Positions 1 to 7,046 of a stretch of DNA of 7,155 nucleotides are shown here, in pieces. The DNA is taken from contig QNFJ01000111.1 of assembly GCA_003646305.1 (NCBI GenBank), forward strand, positions 1-7,155, given 5' to 3'. Position 1 is the stretch's first letter. Each line of letters starts with the position of its first letter. Below the pieces are notes generated by a model. That model was not told the origin of the DNA. It was given only the letters and a program-made list of their open reading frames with translations, and searched no databases. Source of the stretch: Gammaproteobacteria bacterium. GTDB lineage: Bacteria; Pseudomonadota; Gammaproteobacteria; Methylococcales; UBA2780. Position numbers and translations under genes: made by a program.

Positions 1-209
1 AGGCTGGCGCCAAAGCCAATTTGCATCAACCCGGCGGCACCATTTGAAACGGCAGGGCGAATGACTTCAAAAGGGAGAGGGGCGCGTTGCTCTAGCTGTA
101 GTACATAATTTAGTGCATCGGCCAGATCGGGAGCGGTATCGAGGAGTGTACCGTCGAGGTCGAAGAGAACAGCGCGTATTGGTTTATCAATGTTGCAATC
201 AACGGCCAT
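1..209 (-). CDS. mupP: HAD-family phosphatase, probably MupP (N-acetylmuramate 6-phosphate phosphatase); N-terminal part only
   Basis: This is the first 69 codons of a gene that runs off the left edge of the window. The translation begins MAVDCNIDKPIRAVLFDLDG and continues TLLDTAPDL, which is the HAD motif I, with the nucleophile Asp17 and the acid/base Asp19. The later stretch RPAVSNGAAGLMQIGFG resembles the cap region of the Gph/MupP subfamily. MupP dephosphorylates MurNAc-6-phosphate in cytoplasmic cell-wall recycling in pseudomonads, whereas the close relative Gph dephosphorylates 2-phosphoglycolate. Motif I cannot separate them. I favour MupP because the gene directly follows ubiG, as in Pseudomonas. 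Its ATG (207-209) shares one base with the ubiG stop codon (TAATG), so translation is probably coupled. About two thirds of the protein, including motifs II-IV, is outside the window. Confidence 0.75.
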   Translation of the reverse strand, partial: MAVDCNIDKPIRAVLFDLDGTLLDTAPDLADALNYVLQLEQRAPLPFEVIRPAVSNGAAGLMQIGFGAS

Positions 210-904
210 TAATTCTGGAATAGCGCGATGTAATTGATATCAATATTATCTCCGAGGCTGAAATTGGTTGTGAAAGGGTTATAGATAATCCCGGTCATTT
301 TTTTAAGTTCAAGCCCGCTATCCCGTGCCCAACCCGATAGTTCTGAGGGTTTGATAAAGCTAGCATAATCATGCGTTCCTTTAGGGAGGATTTTCATAAG
401 GTATTCGGCACCGATAATCGCTGAAAGATAAGATTTCGGATTGCGATTAAGTGTTGAGAAGAAAATCATTCCACCAGGTTTAACCAGCTTTGCACAGGCA
501 TCGATAATCGAAGCAGGATCGGGCACATGTTCAAGCATTTCCATGCAGGTGACGCAGTCAAAACTTGCCGGATTTTGTTCAGCAAATTCTTCGACGCTCA
601 CTTTTTTGTAGGTGACGTCAACACCGCTCTCCAGACTGTGTAACTCTGCAATGTCGATGAGCTTCTGGCCCATATCAATGCCGGTCACTTGAGCGCCCTG
701 TTTGGCCAGCGCTTCACTCAGAATACCGCCACCACAACCGACGTCGAGCACTTTCTTGCCCATGATTTCAGTGTTATCAAGCATATACTGGACGCGTAAT
801 GGATTCAGGTCGTGGAGTGTCTTGAACTCTGCCTTAGGATCCCACCATCGTGAAGCAAGTGCTGAAAACTTGTCGATTTCTGCTGGATTAACATTTGTGC
901 TCAT
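209..904 (-). CDS. ubiG: UbiG, ubiquinone biosynthesis O-methyltransferase
   Basis: A 231-residue class I SAM-dependent methyltransferase that performs the O-methylation steps of ubiquinone synthesis (the catechol-type intermediate and the final demethylubiquinol step). The N-terminal UbiG signature is visible: EIDKFSALASRWWDP (residues 9-23) followed by LHDLNPLR (30-37). SAM motif I is VLDVGCGGG at 52-60, the ribose-binding acidic residue is Asp77 in GIDM, and a motif II-like stretch, FDCVTCMEMLEHV, lies at 115-127, followed by LVKPGG and FFSTLNRN. Length matches the family. The frame stays open up to an ATG at 976, but that start would add 24 non-homologous residues and overlap mtaD by 56 bases. 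The start at 904 is preceded by AGGAG with nine bases spacing. It lies 16 bases after mtaD and overlaps the next gene by one base, so it is very likely part of one transcript with both. Confidence 0.96.
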   Translation of the reverse strand: MSTNVNPAEIDKFSALASRWWDPKAEFKTLHDLNPLRVQYMLDNTEIMGKKVLDVGCGGGILSEALAKQGAQVTGIDMGQKLIDIAELHSLESGVDVTYKKVSVEEFAEQNPASFDCVTCMEMLEHVPDPASIIDACAKLVKPGGMIFFSTLNRNPKSYLSAIIGAEYLMKILPKGTHDYASFIKPSELSGWARDSGLELKKMTGIIYNPFTTNFSLGDNIDINYIALFQN

Positions 905-913
905 CTGTCGGGT

Positions 914-918
914 CTCCT
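914..918 (-). promoter_or_regulatory. Ribosome binding site fixing the ubiG start
   Basis: On the minus strand the sequence reads TCAGGAGACC just before the ATG at 904, giving a clear AGGAG nine bases upstream. It sits in the 16-base gap between the mtaD stop codon (921-923) and ubiG. It supports the 231-residue start over the upstream ATG at 976. Confidence 0.8.
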
Positions 919-920
919 GA

Positions 921-2240
921 CTAAATTGGTTTCTGGAGCTTTTCACCCCAGATTTTCGCCTTCTCCAGAATATCAATCTTATCCAGAGTCGTTAATTGGG
1001 TCGATTTTAACACTTGATGACCGTTTACCCATACATCTGTTACCTGGTTTCGGCTCGCTGAGTAGACTATTTGTGAAACTGGGTCAAAAACAGGTGCTGT
1101 TTCAAGCTGATCGCTAAGTGTAATGGCGGTAATGTCTGCAGCCTTGCCGACCTCCAGCGACCCGGTTGTCTGTTCAAGTCCGAGTGCTTTCGCACCATTT
1201 AATGTTGCCATTTTCAGGGCGGTGGCGGCAGGAATTGAGCGGGCATCTTTAGAAACTGCTTTGCCCAGCAATGCGGCGGTACGCATCTCACCGAGCAGAT
1301 CAAGGTCGTTATTGCTTGCAGCACCATCGGTCCCCAGTGCGACATTAACGCCGGAGTCAATCAGTGCAGCAAGAGGGCAAAACCCGCTTGCCAGTTTCAT
1401 ATTTGATTCCGGACAGTGAACAACACTGCAACCTGATTTGGCCAGCAAATTTATTTCCTCTTCATCAAGCTGGGTCATGTGAACTGCAGTCAGAGATGGG
1501 CCGACCATCTGTAGTTTACGCAGTCGTTCGATTGGGCGGACACCATGTTGTTGAAGACTGTCAGTTATCTCCTGTTGGGTTTCATGCAGGTGAATATGTA
1601 CAGGGTGTTGTAGCTCATCCGCATACATTTGGAGCTTTTTTAGTGGCTCATCAGAAACGGTGTAAGGGGCGTGGGGTGCAAACGCCAGCGATATGAGGGG
1701 ATCGTGCTTGAACTCATCATGTAGAGAAAGGCCTTTTGAAAGATACTCGTCACTGTTTTGTGCCCATACGGTCGGGAAGTCGATCACGATCATACCGATA
1801 CTTGCCCGTATCTTAGCTTTACGTGCGACTCTTGCAGTCACTTCGGGAAAGAAATACATATCATTAAAGCAGGTGGTGCCGCCTCTAATCATTTCGGCGA
1901 TAGCAAGTTCAGAGCCATCATGGACAAATGATTCGCTAACCCACCTGCTTTCAAGTGGCCAGATATGTTCGTTTAACCAGGTTATTAGCGGTAGATCGTC
2001 TGCAATCCCCCGCATTAATGACATAGCAGCATGGGTATGAGCGTTTATAAGCCCTGGGATAAGCGCGTGATCTTCTAATGTTTCGGTATGGGCTGCCTGA
2101 TAGGCTGATCTGGCTTTATCCTGGGGCAACAGGTCAATGATCTTCCCTTCATTGATGACCAGGGCATGGTTTTCGAGTACAAGGTTGTCGGGGACTACCG
2201 GTATAATCCAGCGCGAGTTAATGAGAGTATCGACTTTCAT
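921..2240 (-). CDS. mtaD: 5'-methylthioadenosine / S-adenosylhomocysteine deaminase (amidohydrolase family)
   Basis: A 439-residue cytoplasmic metal-dependent deaminase of the amidohydrolase superfamily (TRZ/ATZ group). It converts methylthioadenosine to methylthioinosine and, in many relatives, SAH to S-inosylhomocysteine. Visible active-site elements are the metal-binding HxH (His68, His70 in INAHTHAAMSLMRG), the substrate-side WPLE glutamate (Glu97), HIHLHE with metal-ligand His217 and catalytic Glu220, His254 in AVHM, VHCPESN, and metal-ligand Asp305 in GTDGAASNN. The C-terminal GSLEVGKAADI is typical of the family. The order mtaD-ubiG-mupP, with mtnA divergent, matches the Pseudomonas locus whose PA3170 product is described as an MTA deaminase, so I prefer MTA as the main substrate, although SAH cannot be excluded. 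The first gene of the minus-strand run has no good Shine-Dalgarno sequence before its ATG; the preceding bases are AT-rich. Confidence 0.92.
   Translation of the reverse strand: MKVDTLINSRWIIPVVPDNLVLENHALVINEGKIIDLLPQDKARSAYQAAHTETLEDHALIPGLINAHTHAAMSLMRGIADDLPLITWLNEHIWPLESRWVSESFVHDGSELAIAEMIRGGTTCFNDMYFFPEVTARVARKAKIRASIGMIVIDFPTVWAQNSDEYLSKGLSLHDEFKHDPLISLAFAPHAPYTVSDEPLKKLQMYADELQHPVHIHLHETQQEITDSLQQHGVRPIERLRKLQMVGPSLTAVHMTQLDEEEINLLAKSGCSVVHCPESNMKLASGFCPLAALIDSGVNVALGTDGAASNNDLDLLGEMRTAALLGKAVSKDARSIPAATALKMATLNGAKALGLEQTTGSLEVGKAADITAITLSDQLETAPVFDPVSQIVYSASRNQVTDVWVNGHQVLKSTQLTTLDKIDILEKAKIWGEKLQKPI
2202..2207 (+). promoter_or_regulatory. Candidate -10 element for mtnA, inside mtaD
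   Basis: A perfect TATAAT lies within the 5' coding part of mtaD, 66 bases before the mtnA TTG start. No convincing -35 hexamer is found at 16-18 bases: ACAAGG at 17 bases is poor, and TTGTCG ends only 11 bases upstream. As the gap between the divergent genes is only 33 bases, the mtnA promoter has to overlap mtaD somewhere, which makes this site plausible. A transcript from here would have a leader of about 60 bases. It could be a chance match. Confidence 0.35.
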
Positions 2241-2256
2241 AATTATTTTAAATATC

Positions 2257-2263
2257 AGGAAGG
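2257..2263 (+). promoter_or_regulatory. Ribosome binding site deciding the TTG start of mtnA
   Basis: AGGAAGG, the strongest Shine-Dalgarno-like purine run near the mtnA N-terminus, ends 10 bases before TTG 2274. No ATG or GTG in the mtnA frame is close to it (GTG 2264 is in another frame). This supports the TTG as the true initiator. Confidence 0.65.
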
Positions 2264-2273
2264 TGGGAATAGC

Positions 2274-3296
2274 TTGGATTCTACAGAACAGATCAAGGCA
2301 CTTGAATGGGTAGAGGGGAAATTAAAGCTCCTTGACCAACGAAAATTGCCCGAAAGAGAGGAATATAACCTTTTTGACTCAGCGGAAGAGGTGGCCGAGG
2401 CAATCCGCACCATGCAGGTTCGAGGGGCACCAGCGATTGGTATTGCTGCGGCTTATGCAATTGTTCTTGCTGCCAGGAAACAATATCAGACTTCGGCTAA
2501 AAACTGGCAACAGGCTATTGAAGTTGAGTTAACGCTGCTGGCTGAGTCGCGACCCACTGCAGTCAACCTTTTTTGGGCCATTGAACTGATGCGCGCTGAG
2601 ATTTGCAAGATAGAGGGCGACCCTTATCAGCCGTTGCTAAATAAAGCGTTGCAGATTCATAAAGATGACCTGCAAGCTAATAAGAAAATGGGTGCATTGG
2701 GTGCGGTTTATATTAAGAGCACGGAAGGGGTGTTGACGCACTGTAACGCGGGTGCACTGGCAACCGGCGGCTATGGGACGGCACTAGGTGTTGTCCGTAG
2801 TGCCGTCAGTAAAGGGCTTAAAGTAGTTTATGCCTCAGAAACCCGACCTTGGATGCAAGGGGCTCGCTTAACCGTCTGGGAGCTCTATAAAGATGGTGTT
2901 AACGCCACCTTGATTGCAGATTCAGCGGCAAGCTGGTTAATGAAGCAGGGTAAAATTCATTGGGTGATTGTGGGGGCCGATCGTATCGCGGCGAATGGTG
3001 ATGTGGCCAATAAGATCGGAACCTACTCTTTAGCTATTTTGGCAAAACATCATGGTGTAAAGGTGATGGTTGTTGCGCCTACCTCAACGATTGATTGGGA
3101 TTGCCCTGATGGCGAGGCGATTCCAATTGAAGAGCGTGATCAGTCTGAGCTTTTAAACCCAGTATATAAAGGGAAGGTGTCGGCCTGGAATCCCTCTTTT
3201 GATGTGACGCCAGCAGATCTGATCGATCTGATTGTAACCGAAAAAGGGGTTGTTGAAAGACCTGATAACAAGACGATGCAGCCATTGCGGTTATAG
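2274..3296 (+). CDS. mtnA: MtnA, S-methyl-5-thioribose-1-phosphate isomerase
   Basis: A 340-residue cytoplasmic enzyme of methionine salvage that isomerises methylthioribose-1-phosphate to methylthioribulose-1-phosphate; it is homologous to eIF2B alpha/beta/delta subunits. Seen in order: IKALEWVEGKLKLLDQRKLP (residues 7-26), the phosphate-site VRGAPAIG (49-56), LTHCNAGALATGGYGT with catalytic Cys157, YASETRPWMQGARLT (186-200), and IVGADRIAANGDVANKIGT with catalytic Asp236. Homology begins at residue 7, which fits initiation at TTG 2274 behind AGGAAGG. The same frame extends up to an ATG at 2166, but those 36 residues read antisense to the mtaD start and look unlike any MtnA N-terminus. The gene is divergent from mtaD, an earlier step of the deaminase salvage branch, and is followed 13 bases later by crcB. 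Confidence 0.95.
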   Translation: MDSTEQIKALEWVEGKLKLLDQRKLPEREEYNLFDSAEEVAEAIRTMQVRGAPAIGIAAAYAIVLAARKQYQTSAKNWQQAIEVELTLLAESRPTAVNLFWAIELMRAEICKIEGDPYQPLLNKALQIHKDDLQANKKMGALGAVYIKSTEGVLTHCNAGALATGGYGTALGVVRSAVSKGLKVVYASETRPWMQGARLTVWELYKDGVNATLIADSAASWLMKQGKIHWVIVGADRIAANGDVANKIGTYSLAILAKHHGVKVMVVAPTSTIDWDCPDGEAIPIEERDQSELLNPVYKGKVSAWNPSFDVTPADLIDLIVTEKGVVERPDNKTMQPLRL

Positions 3297-3309
3297 GTAT
3301 AATGCAGCA

Positions 3310-3684
3310 ATGAATCAGATTGTTGCAATCGCAGCGGGTGGTGCGCTGGGCGCGGTATTCCGCTTCCTCTTATCAGGCGCTGTTTATCAGTGGCTAGGTA
3401 GAGGGTTCCCGTTTGGCACGCTGGTGGTAAATATTATCGGTTCTTTTATCATGGGATTGTTATTCGAAACATTGGCTGAGCGGCTTGCGCTGAGTCCAGA
3501 ATATCGGGCAGCACTGATTGTTGGTTTACTCGGTGCGTTCACTACCTTTTCAACATTCTCTATCGAAACGGTTTATCTGATAGAAGAGGGCGAGCTAATC
3601 AAGGCGGGTGGCAACATTTTAGCGAGTGTTATTTTGTGCCTTGTTGCGGTCTGGATTGGGCTAATTGCAGGGAGACAACTATGA
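3310..3684 (+). CDS. crcB: CrcB/Fluc fluoride ion channel
   Basis: A 124-residue inner-membrane protein with four predicted helices (about 3-23, 33-53, 66-86, 100-121). Family marks are GGALGAVFRF (10-19), the pore asparagine Asn41 in VVNIIGSFIMG, and LLGAFTTFSTFS (73-84), which contains the Phe80/Phe83 pair and Ser81/Thr82 that line the pore in characterised Fluc channels. These work as antiparallel dimers that export toxic fluoride, and single-gene members such as this would form homodimers. I chose ATG 3310 because family homology starts immediately; an in-frame ATG at 3250 would add 20 polar residues overlapping mtnA. The ribosome site is weak (AGGT overlapping the mtnA stop, 11 bases away), so translation may depend on mtnA. 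The gene overlaps the DUF190 gene by four bases. I saw no fluoride riboswitch-like leader; the gap to mtnA is only 13 bases. Confidence 0.93.
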   Translation: MNQIVAIAAGGALGAVFRFLLSGAVYQWLGRGFPFGTLVVNIIGSFIMGLLFETLAERLALSPEYRAALIVGLLGAFTTFSTFSIETVYLIEEGELIKAGGNILASVILCLVAVWIGLIAGRQL

Positions 3685-3983
3685 GTCAAAAAGAGGTTAC
3701 ATTTGCACGGGTTTACCTGCATGAAGCACAACACCTTTTGAAAGAAATTGTCAGATTCTTACACGATGATGAACAGCTTAGCGGTGTCACCGTACTACGA
3801 GGCATTACAGGATTTGGTGATAGCGGAAAAATGCACTCAGCGGCTTTAGTAGATCTTTCGTTTGACCTGCCGTTGACAGTTGAATTCTATGATGAGCCAT
3901 CGAAAATCGAGGCGGTTATTGCTCAGTTGAAAGACAAGTTTGAGCTAAAGCACATTGTTTCGTGGTCAGCACAAACCCACTAA
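3681..3983 (+). CDS. DUF190 family protein, PII-like fold, partner of CrcB
   Basis: A 100-residue soluble protein of the DUF190 family. Marks are VTFARVYLHEAQH (residues 6-18), the core GVTVLRGITGFGDSGKMHSA (35-54) and VEFYDEPSKIE (67-77). The family has a ferredoxin-like fold related to PII signalling proteins and is often found beside crcB. The biochemical role is not settled; by position I infer a regulatory or accessory role for the channel. The start at 3681 is fixed by an ATGA overlap with the crcB stop codon and by GGGAG at 3670-3674. An upstream in-frame ATG at 3636 lies deep in crcB and would add 15 unrelated residues. The tight overlap implies coupled translation with crcB. Confidence 0.88.
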   Translation: MSQKEVTFARVYLHEAQHLLKEIVRFLHDDEQLSGVTVLRGITGFGDSGKMHSAALVDLSFDLPLTVEFYDEPSKIEAVIAQLKDKFELKHIVSWSAQTH

Positions 3984-5291
<1,308 letters not shown>

Positions 5292-5293
<2 letters not shown>

Positions 5294-5339
5294 TCAGCAA
5301 TAAAAAAGCCCCGGTTAAGGGGCTTTTTTATTGCTGATT
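5292..5339. terminator. Symmetrical bidirectional intrinsic terminator between serS and the yccA-like gene
   Basis: The arms 5292-5312 and 5319-5339 are perfectly complementary over 21 bases around the six-base loop GGTTAA. The core is GCCCC/GGGGC, flanked by six A on the left and six T on the right. Read on either strand it therefore gives a GC-rich stem followed by a U tract. The genes on either side converge: serS ends at 5293 within the stem, and the yccA-like gene ends at 5352, 12 bases beyond it. Both transcripts should stop here. Confidence 0.95.
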
Positions 5340-5351
5340 GATCCGACTTGA

Positions 5352-6023
5352 TCAGTCGTCACCACCCATCACGCCGAGGATATGAAGCAGGCTAGTGAAA
5401 AGATTAAACAGGCTTACATATAGCGAAACGGTAGCGAGGATATAATTTGTTTCACCACCATGAATGATTGCGCTAGTTTGATAAAGAATCATGCCCGACA
5501 TCAGCATAATAAACATCGCTGAAACAGCGAGAGACAGCGCGGGGATGTTGAAGACAATCGCACCAATACCGGCCAGAAAAGCAACCAGAATGCCGACCAT
5601 CATAAAGCCGCCGATAAAGCTGAAGTCTTTGCGAGTTGTCAGCACATAGCCAGAAAGTGCAAGGAAAATTAAGCCAGTACCACCTAACGCGGTCATGATT
5701 AACTCTGTTCCGTTTGAGAACGTTGTTGTGTAAGCGCTCAAGATAGGCCCCAACGTGTAGCCCATGAAACCGGTCAGAGCAAAAACAAAGAGAATACCAA
5801 GAGAGCTGTTACTAAATTTATTCGTTAAGAATAAAAGCCCGAAGTAACCAACCATCGTTAAAATCAGTCCGGGGTGGGGCAGACCAAGAACCATTGAAGC
5901 GCCAGCAGTAGCGGCGCTAAACAATAGCGTCATTGATAGCAGCATGTAGGTATTCTTTAAAACTTTATTGGTCGCAAGAGCCCGCTCTGTCGAGTGAGTA
6001 ATTGCCTGGTTAAACTGGTTCAT
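5352..6023 (-). CDS. yccA: BI-1/YccA family inner-membrane protein
   Basis: A 223-residue, almost entirely hydrophobic protein with about seven predicted membrane segments (starting near 24, 51, 75, 109, 136, 163 and 200). It resembles E. coli YccA along its length: VLKNTYMLLSMTL, GLILTMVGYFGLLFLT, GFMGYTLGPIL, YVLTTRKDFSFIGGF, and the C-terminal signature HGGETNYILATVSLYVSLFNLF (188-209). YccA binds and modulates the membrane protease FtsH; other BI-1 members are pH-sensitive calcium leak channels. The two aspartates that form the pH sensor in the Bacillus homologue YetJ appear to be replaced here by Gln182 and Ser204, as in the YccA branch, which argues against the same gating. The start at 6023 is supported by GAGGT five bases upstream. 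It is a single gene with its own terminator. Confidence 0.88.
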   Translation of the reverse strand: MNQFNQAITHSTERALATNKVLKNTYMLLSMTLLFSAATAGASMVLGLPHPGLILTMVGYFGLLFLTNKFSNSSLGILFVFALTGFMGYTLGPILSAYTTTFSNGTELIMTALGGTGLIFLALSGYVLTTRKDFSFIGGFMMVGILVAFLAGIGAIVFNIPALSLAVSAMFIMLMSGMILYQTSAIIHGGETNYILATVSLYVSLFNLFTSLLHILGVMGGDD

Positions 6024-6047
6024 CTGTTACCTCAATAATAAGTAAGT

Positions 6048-6076
6048 AATTTATTCTGCATCAGCCATTCGAGCAA
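6048..6076 (-). promoter_or_regulatory. Candidate promoter of the yccA-like gene
   Basis: On the minus strand TTGCTC (6071-6076) and TAAATT (6048-6053) are separated by 17 bases. Transcription would begin near 6041, giving a leader of about 18 bases that includes the GAGGT ribosome site. Both hexamers deviate from consensus, so this is a pattern match only. Confidence 0.35.
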
Positions 6077-6129
6077 GAAAGAAGCAGGAAGTTCAATGCT
6101 ATCTGTAATCGACAAAAAAACAAGTTAAA

Positions 6130-6141
6130 TTTTTGCAAAAA
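6130..6141. other. Perfect 12-bp AT-rich palindrome in the yccA/tRNA-Ser gap
   Basis: TTTTTGCAAAAA is an exact palindrome in the middle of the divergent intergenic stretch 6024-6197. It lies between the candidate promoters of the two flanking genes. It could be an operator or simply an A/T-tract element; nothing in the sequence identifies a binding protein. Apart from this and the promoter candidates I see no gene in the gap. Confidence 0.4.
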
Positions 6142-6154
6142 GACTTATTTCAAC

Positions 6155-6183
6155 TGGATTTCTACAGGGTAATTGGGTATTCT
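6155..6183 (+). promoter_or_regulatory. Candidate promoter of tRNA-Ser
   Basis: TATTCT at 6178-6183 is a plausible -10 element, followed by the GC-rich stretch GCTCCGC, which resembles the discriminator of stable-RNA promoters controlled by growth rate and ppGpp. The -35 at a 17-base spacing (TGGATT) is weak. Transcription would start near 6190, leaving a short 5' leader before the mature tRNA at 6198. Confidence 0.4.
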
Positions 6184-6197
6184 GCTCCGCTTGGAAT

Positions 6198-6287
6198 GGA
6201 GAGGTGGCTGAGTGGCCGAAAGCGGCGGTCTTGAAAACCGTTGAGGGTTTGTCCCCTCCGTGGGTTCGAATCCCACCCTCTCCGCCA
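6198..6287 (+). tRNA. serT: tRNA-Ser, anticodon UGA
   Basis: A complete 90-base class II tRNA with encoded CCA. The acceptor stem GGAGAGG (6198-6204) pairs with CCTCTCC (6277-6283), discriminator G6284, CCA 6285-6287. The anticodon stem is 6225-6229 with 6237-6241 around the loop CTTGAAA, and the anticodon TGA is at 6232-6234, reading UCA and related serine codons. The long variable arm GAGGG...CCCTC (6243-6258) and the G discriminator are serine identity elements. The T arm GTGGG-TTCGAAT-CCCAC is perfect. A protein frame that passes through this gene into the downstream regulator is an artefact. Confidence 0.97.
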
Positions 6288-6341
6288 TTTAACAACCCCG
6301 GTTGTCTTTTAGTTGCGTTGATTCTGGATTATTTAACAAAA

Positions 6342-6989
6342 ATGATAAATGTCCTGTTGGTCGATGATCACGAACTTGTCCGAACAGGGATAGAGTCTAT
6401 CCTGTCAAAAAGCACTGCGATCCATGTTATGGCTGTCGCAAATTCTGGCGAAGAAGCGCTTGAGTTAGTCCTCAAACAAAAACCTGACGTAGTTTTAATG
6501 GATGTTAATATGCCGGGGATTGGTGGCATTGAGGCGACAAAAAGACTTTACCAGAAATACCCATCGATAAAAGTCATCGCGCTGAGTGTGCATGAGGACG
6601 GCCCGATTCCTAACCAGTTTATGAGGCTTGGTGCACATGGATATCTTTGTAAAAACAGCTCAGCAGAAGAGATGATCGCTGCAATTCTGCGCGTGCATCT
6701 TGGGAAGCGCTACTTAGCCAACACCGTGGCAAATAACCTTTATTTTTCTCAGCTGGATAATGACGAAAACCCTTTTGAGGCTCTTTCACAGCGCGAAATG
6801 CAGGTCGTTATGATGACGTTGCAAGGGATGTCTGTTAATGAGATGGGGTCGCAACTAATTCTTAGTCCAAAGACGATCAGTACCTACCGCCATCGTGTTC
6901 ATGAGAAACTTGGCGTCAAAAATGAAGTTGAATTAGCGCAGTTAGCAATGCAGTACGATCTTTTGGGTAAGAACCAGATAACAGACTAA
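6342..6989 (+). CDS. uvrY: GacA/UvrY-type two-component response regulator (LuxR/FixJ class)
   Basis: A 215-residue cytoplasmic DNA-binding regulator. The receiver domain (about 1-120) starts MINVLLVDDHELVR with acidic pocket Asp8/Asp9, phosphoacceptor Asp54 in VVLMDVNMPGIGG, switch Ser82 and Lys104. The LuxR-type helix-turn-helix (about 145-205) has PFEALSQREMQ and LSPKTISTYRHRVHEKLGV. Length, the MINVLLVDDHELVR opening and the PF..LS.RE linker match GacA/UvrY/LetA proteins, which partner a BarA/GacS hybrid kinase and switch on CsrA-titrating small RNAs. No kinase is in the window, and the usual downstream partner uvrC is absent. Several positions differ from the canonical proteins (SVHEDGPIPNQ, YLCKNSSAEE), so it could be a diverged paralogue. 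The frame extends upstream to 6204 through tRNA-Ser; ATG 6342 is the right start. The ribosome site is weak (GGA, 13 bases off). Confidence 0.85.
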   Translation: MINVLLVDDHELVRTGIESILSKSTAIHVMAVANSGEEALELVLKQKPDVVLMDVNMPGIGGIEATKRLYQKYPSIKVIALSVHEDGPIPNQFMRLGAHGYLCKNSSAEEMIAAILRVHLGKRYLANTVANNLYFSQLDNDENPFEALSQREMQVVMMTLQGMSVNEMGSQLILSPKTISTYRHRVHEKLGVKNEVELAQLAMQYDLLGKNQITD

Positions 6990-7046
6990 GAGGCGAATTT
7001 ATCTAGCCTTCAAAAAGCACATCGGTTAGACTGCACACCCTCAAAA

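Noticed and set aside
905..976. 24-residue N-terminal extension of UbiG from ATG 976
   Set aside because: It overlaps mtaD, contains no UbiG homology, and AGGAG precedes ATG 904.
702..2040. Plus-strand open frames opposite ubiG and mtaD (60-115 residues)
   Set aside because: They are shadows of well-supported minus-strand genes and show no recognisable domain or ribosome site.
2166..2273. 36-residue N-terminal extension of MtnA from ATG 2166
   Set aside because: It is antisense to the mtaD start, resembles no MtnA N-terminus, and the TTG at 2274 has a proper ribosome site.
3250..3309. 20-residue extension of CrcB from ATG 3250
   Set aside because: It lies inside mtnA; the first membrane helix begins just after ATG 3310.
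6292..6310. Small hairpin ACAAC-cccg-GTTGT followed by CTTTT after tRNA-Ser
   Set aside because: The stem is only five pairs and the T run is four bases, too weak to call a terminator; it might attenuate at most.
6204..6341. N-terminal extension of the response regulator beginning MAEWPKAAVLK
   Set aside because: It is a translation of the tRNA-Ser gene and its 3' spacer; the receiver domain begins exactly at ATG 6342.
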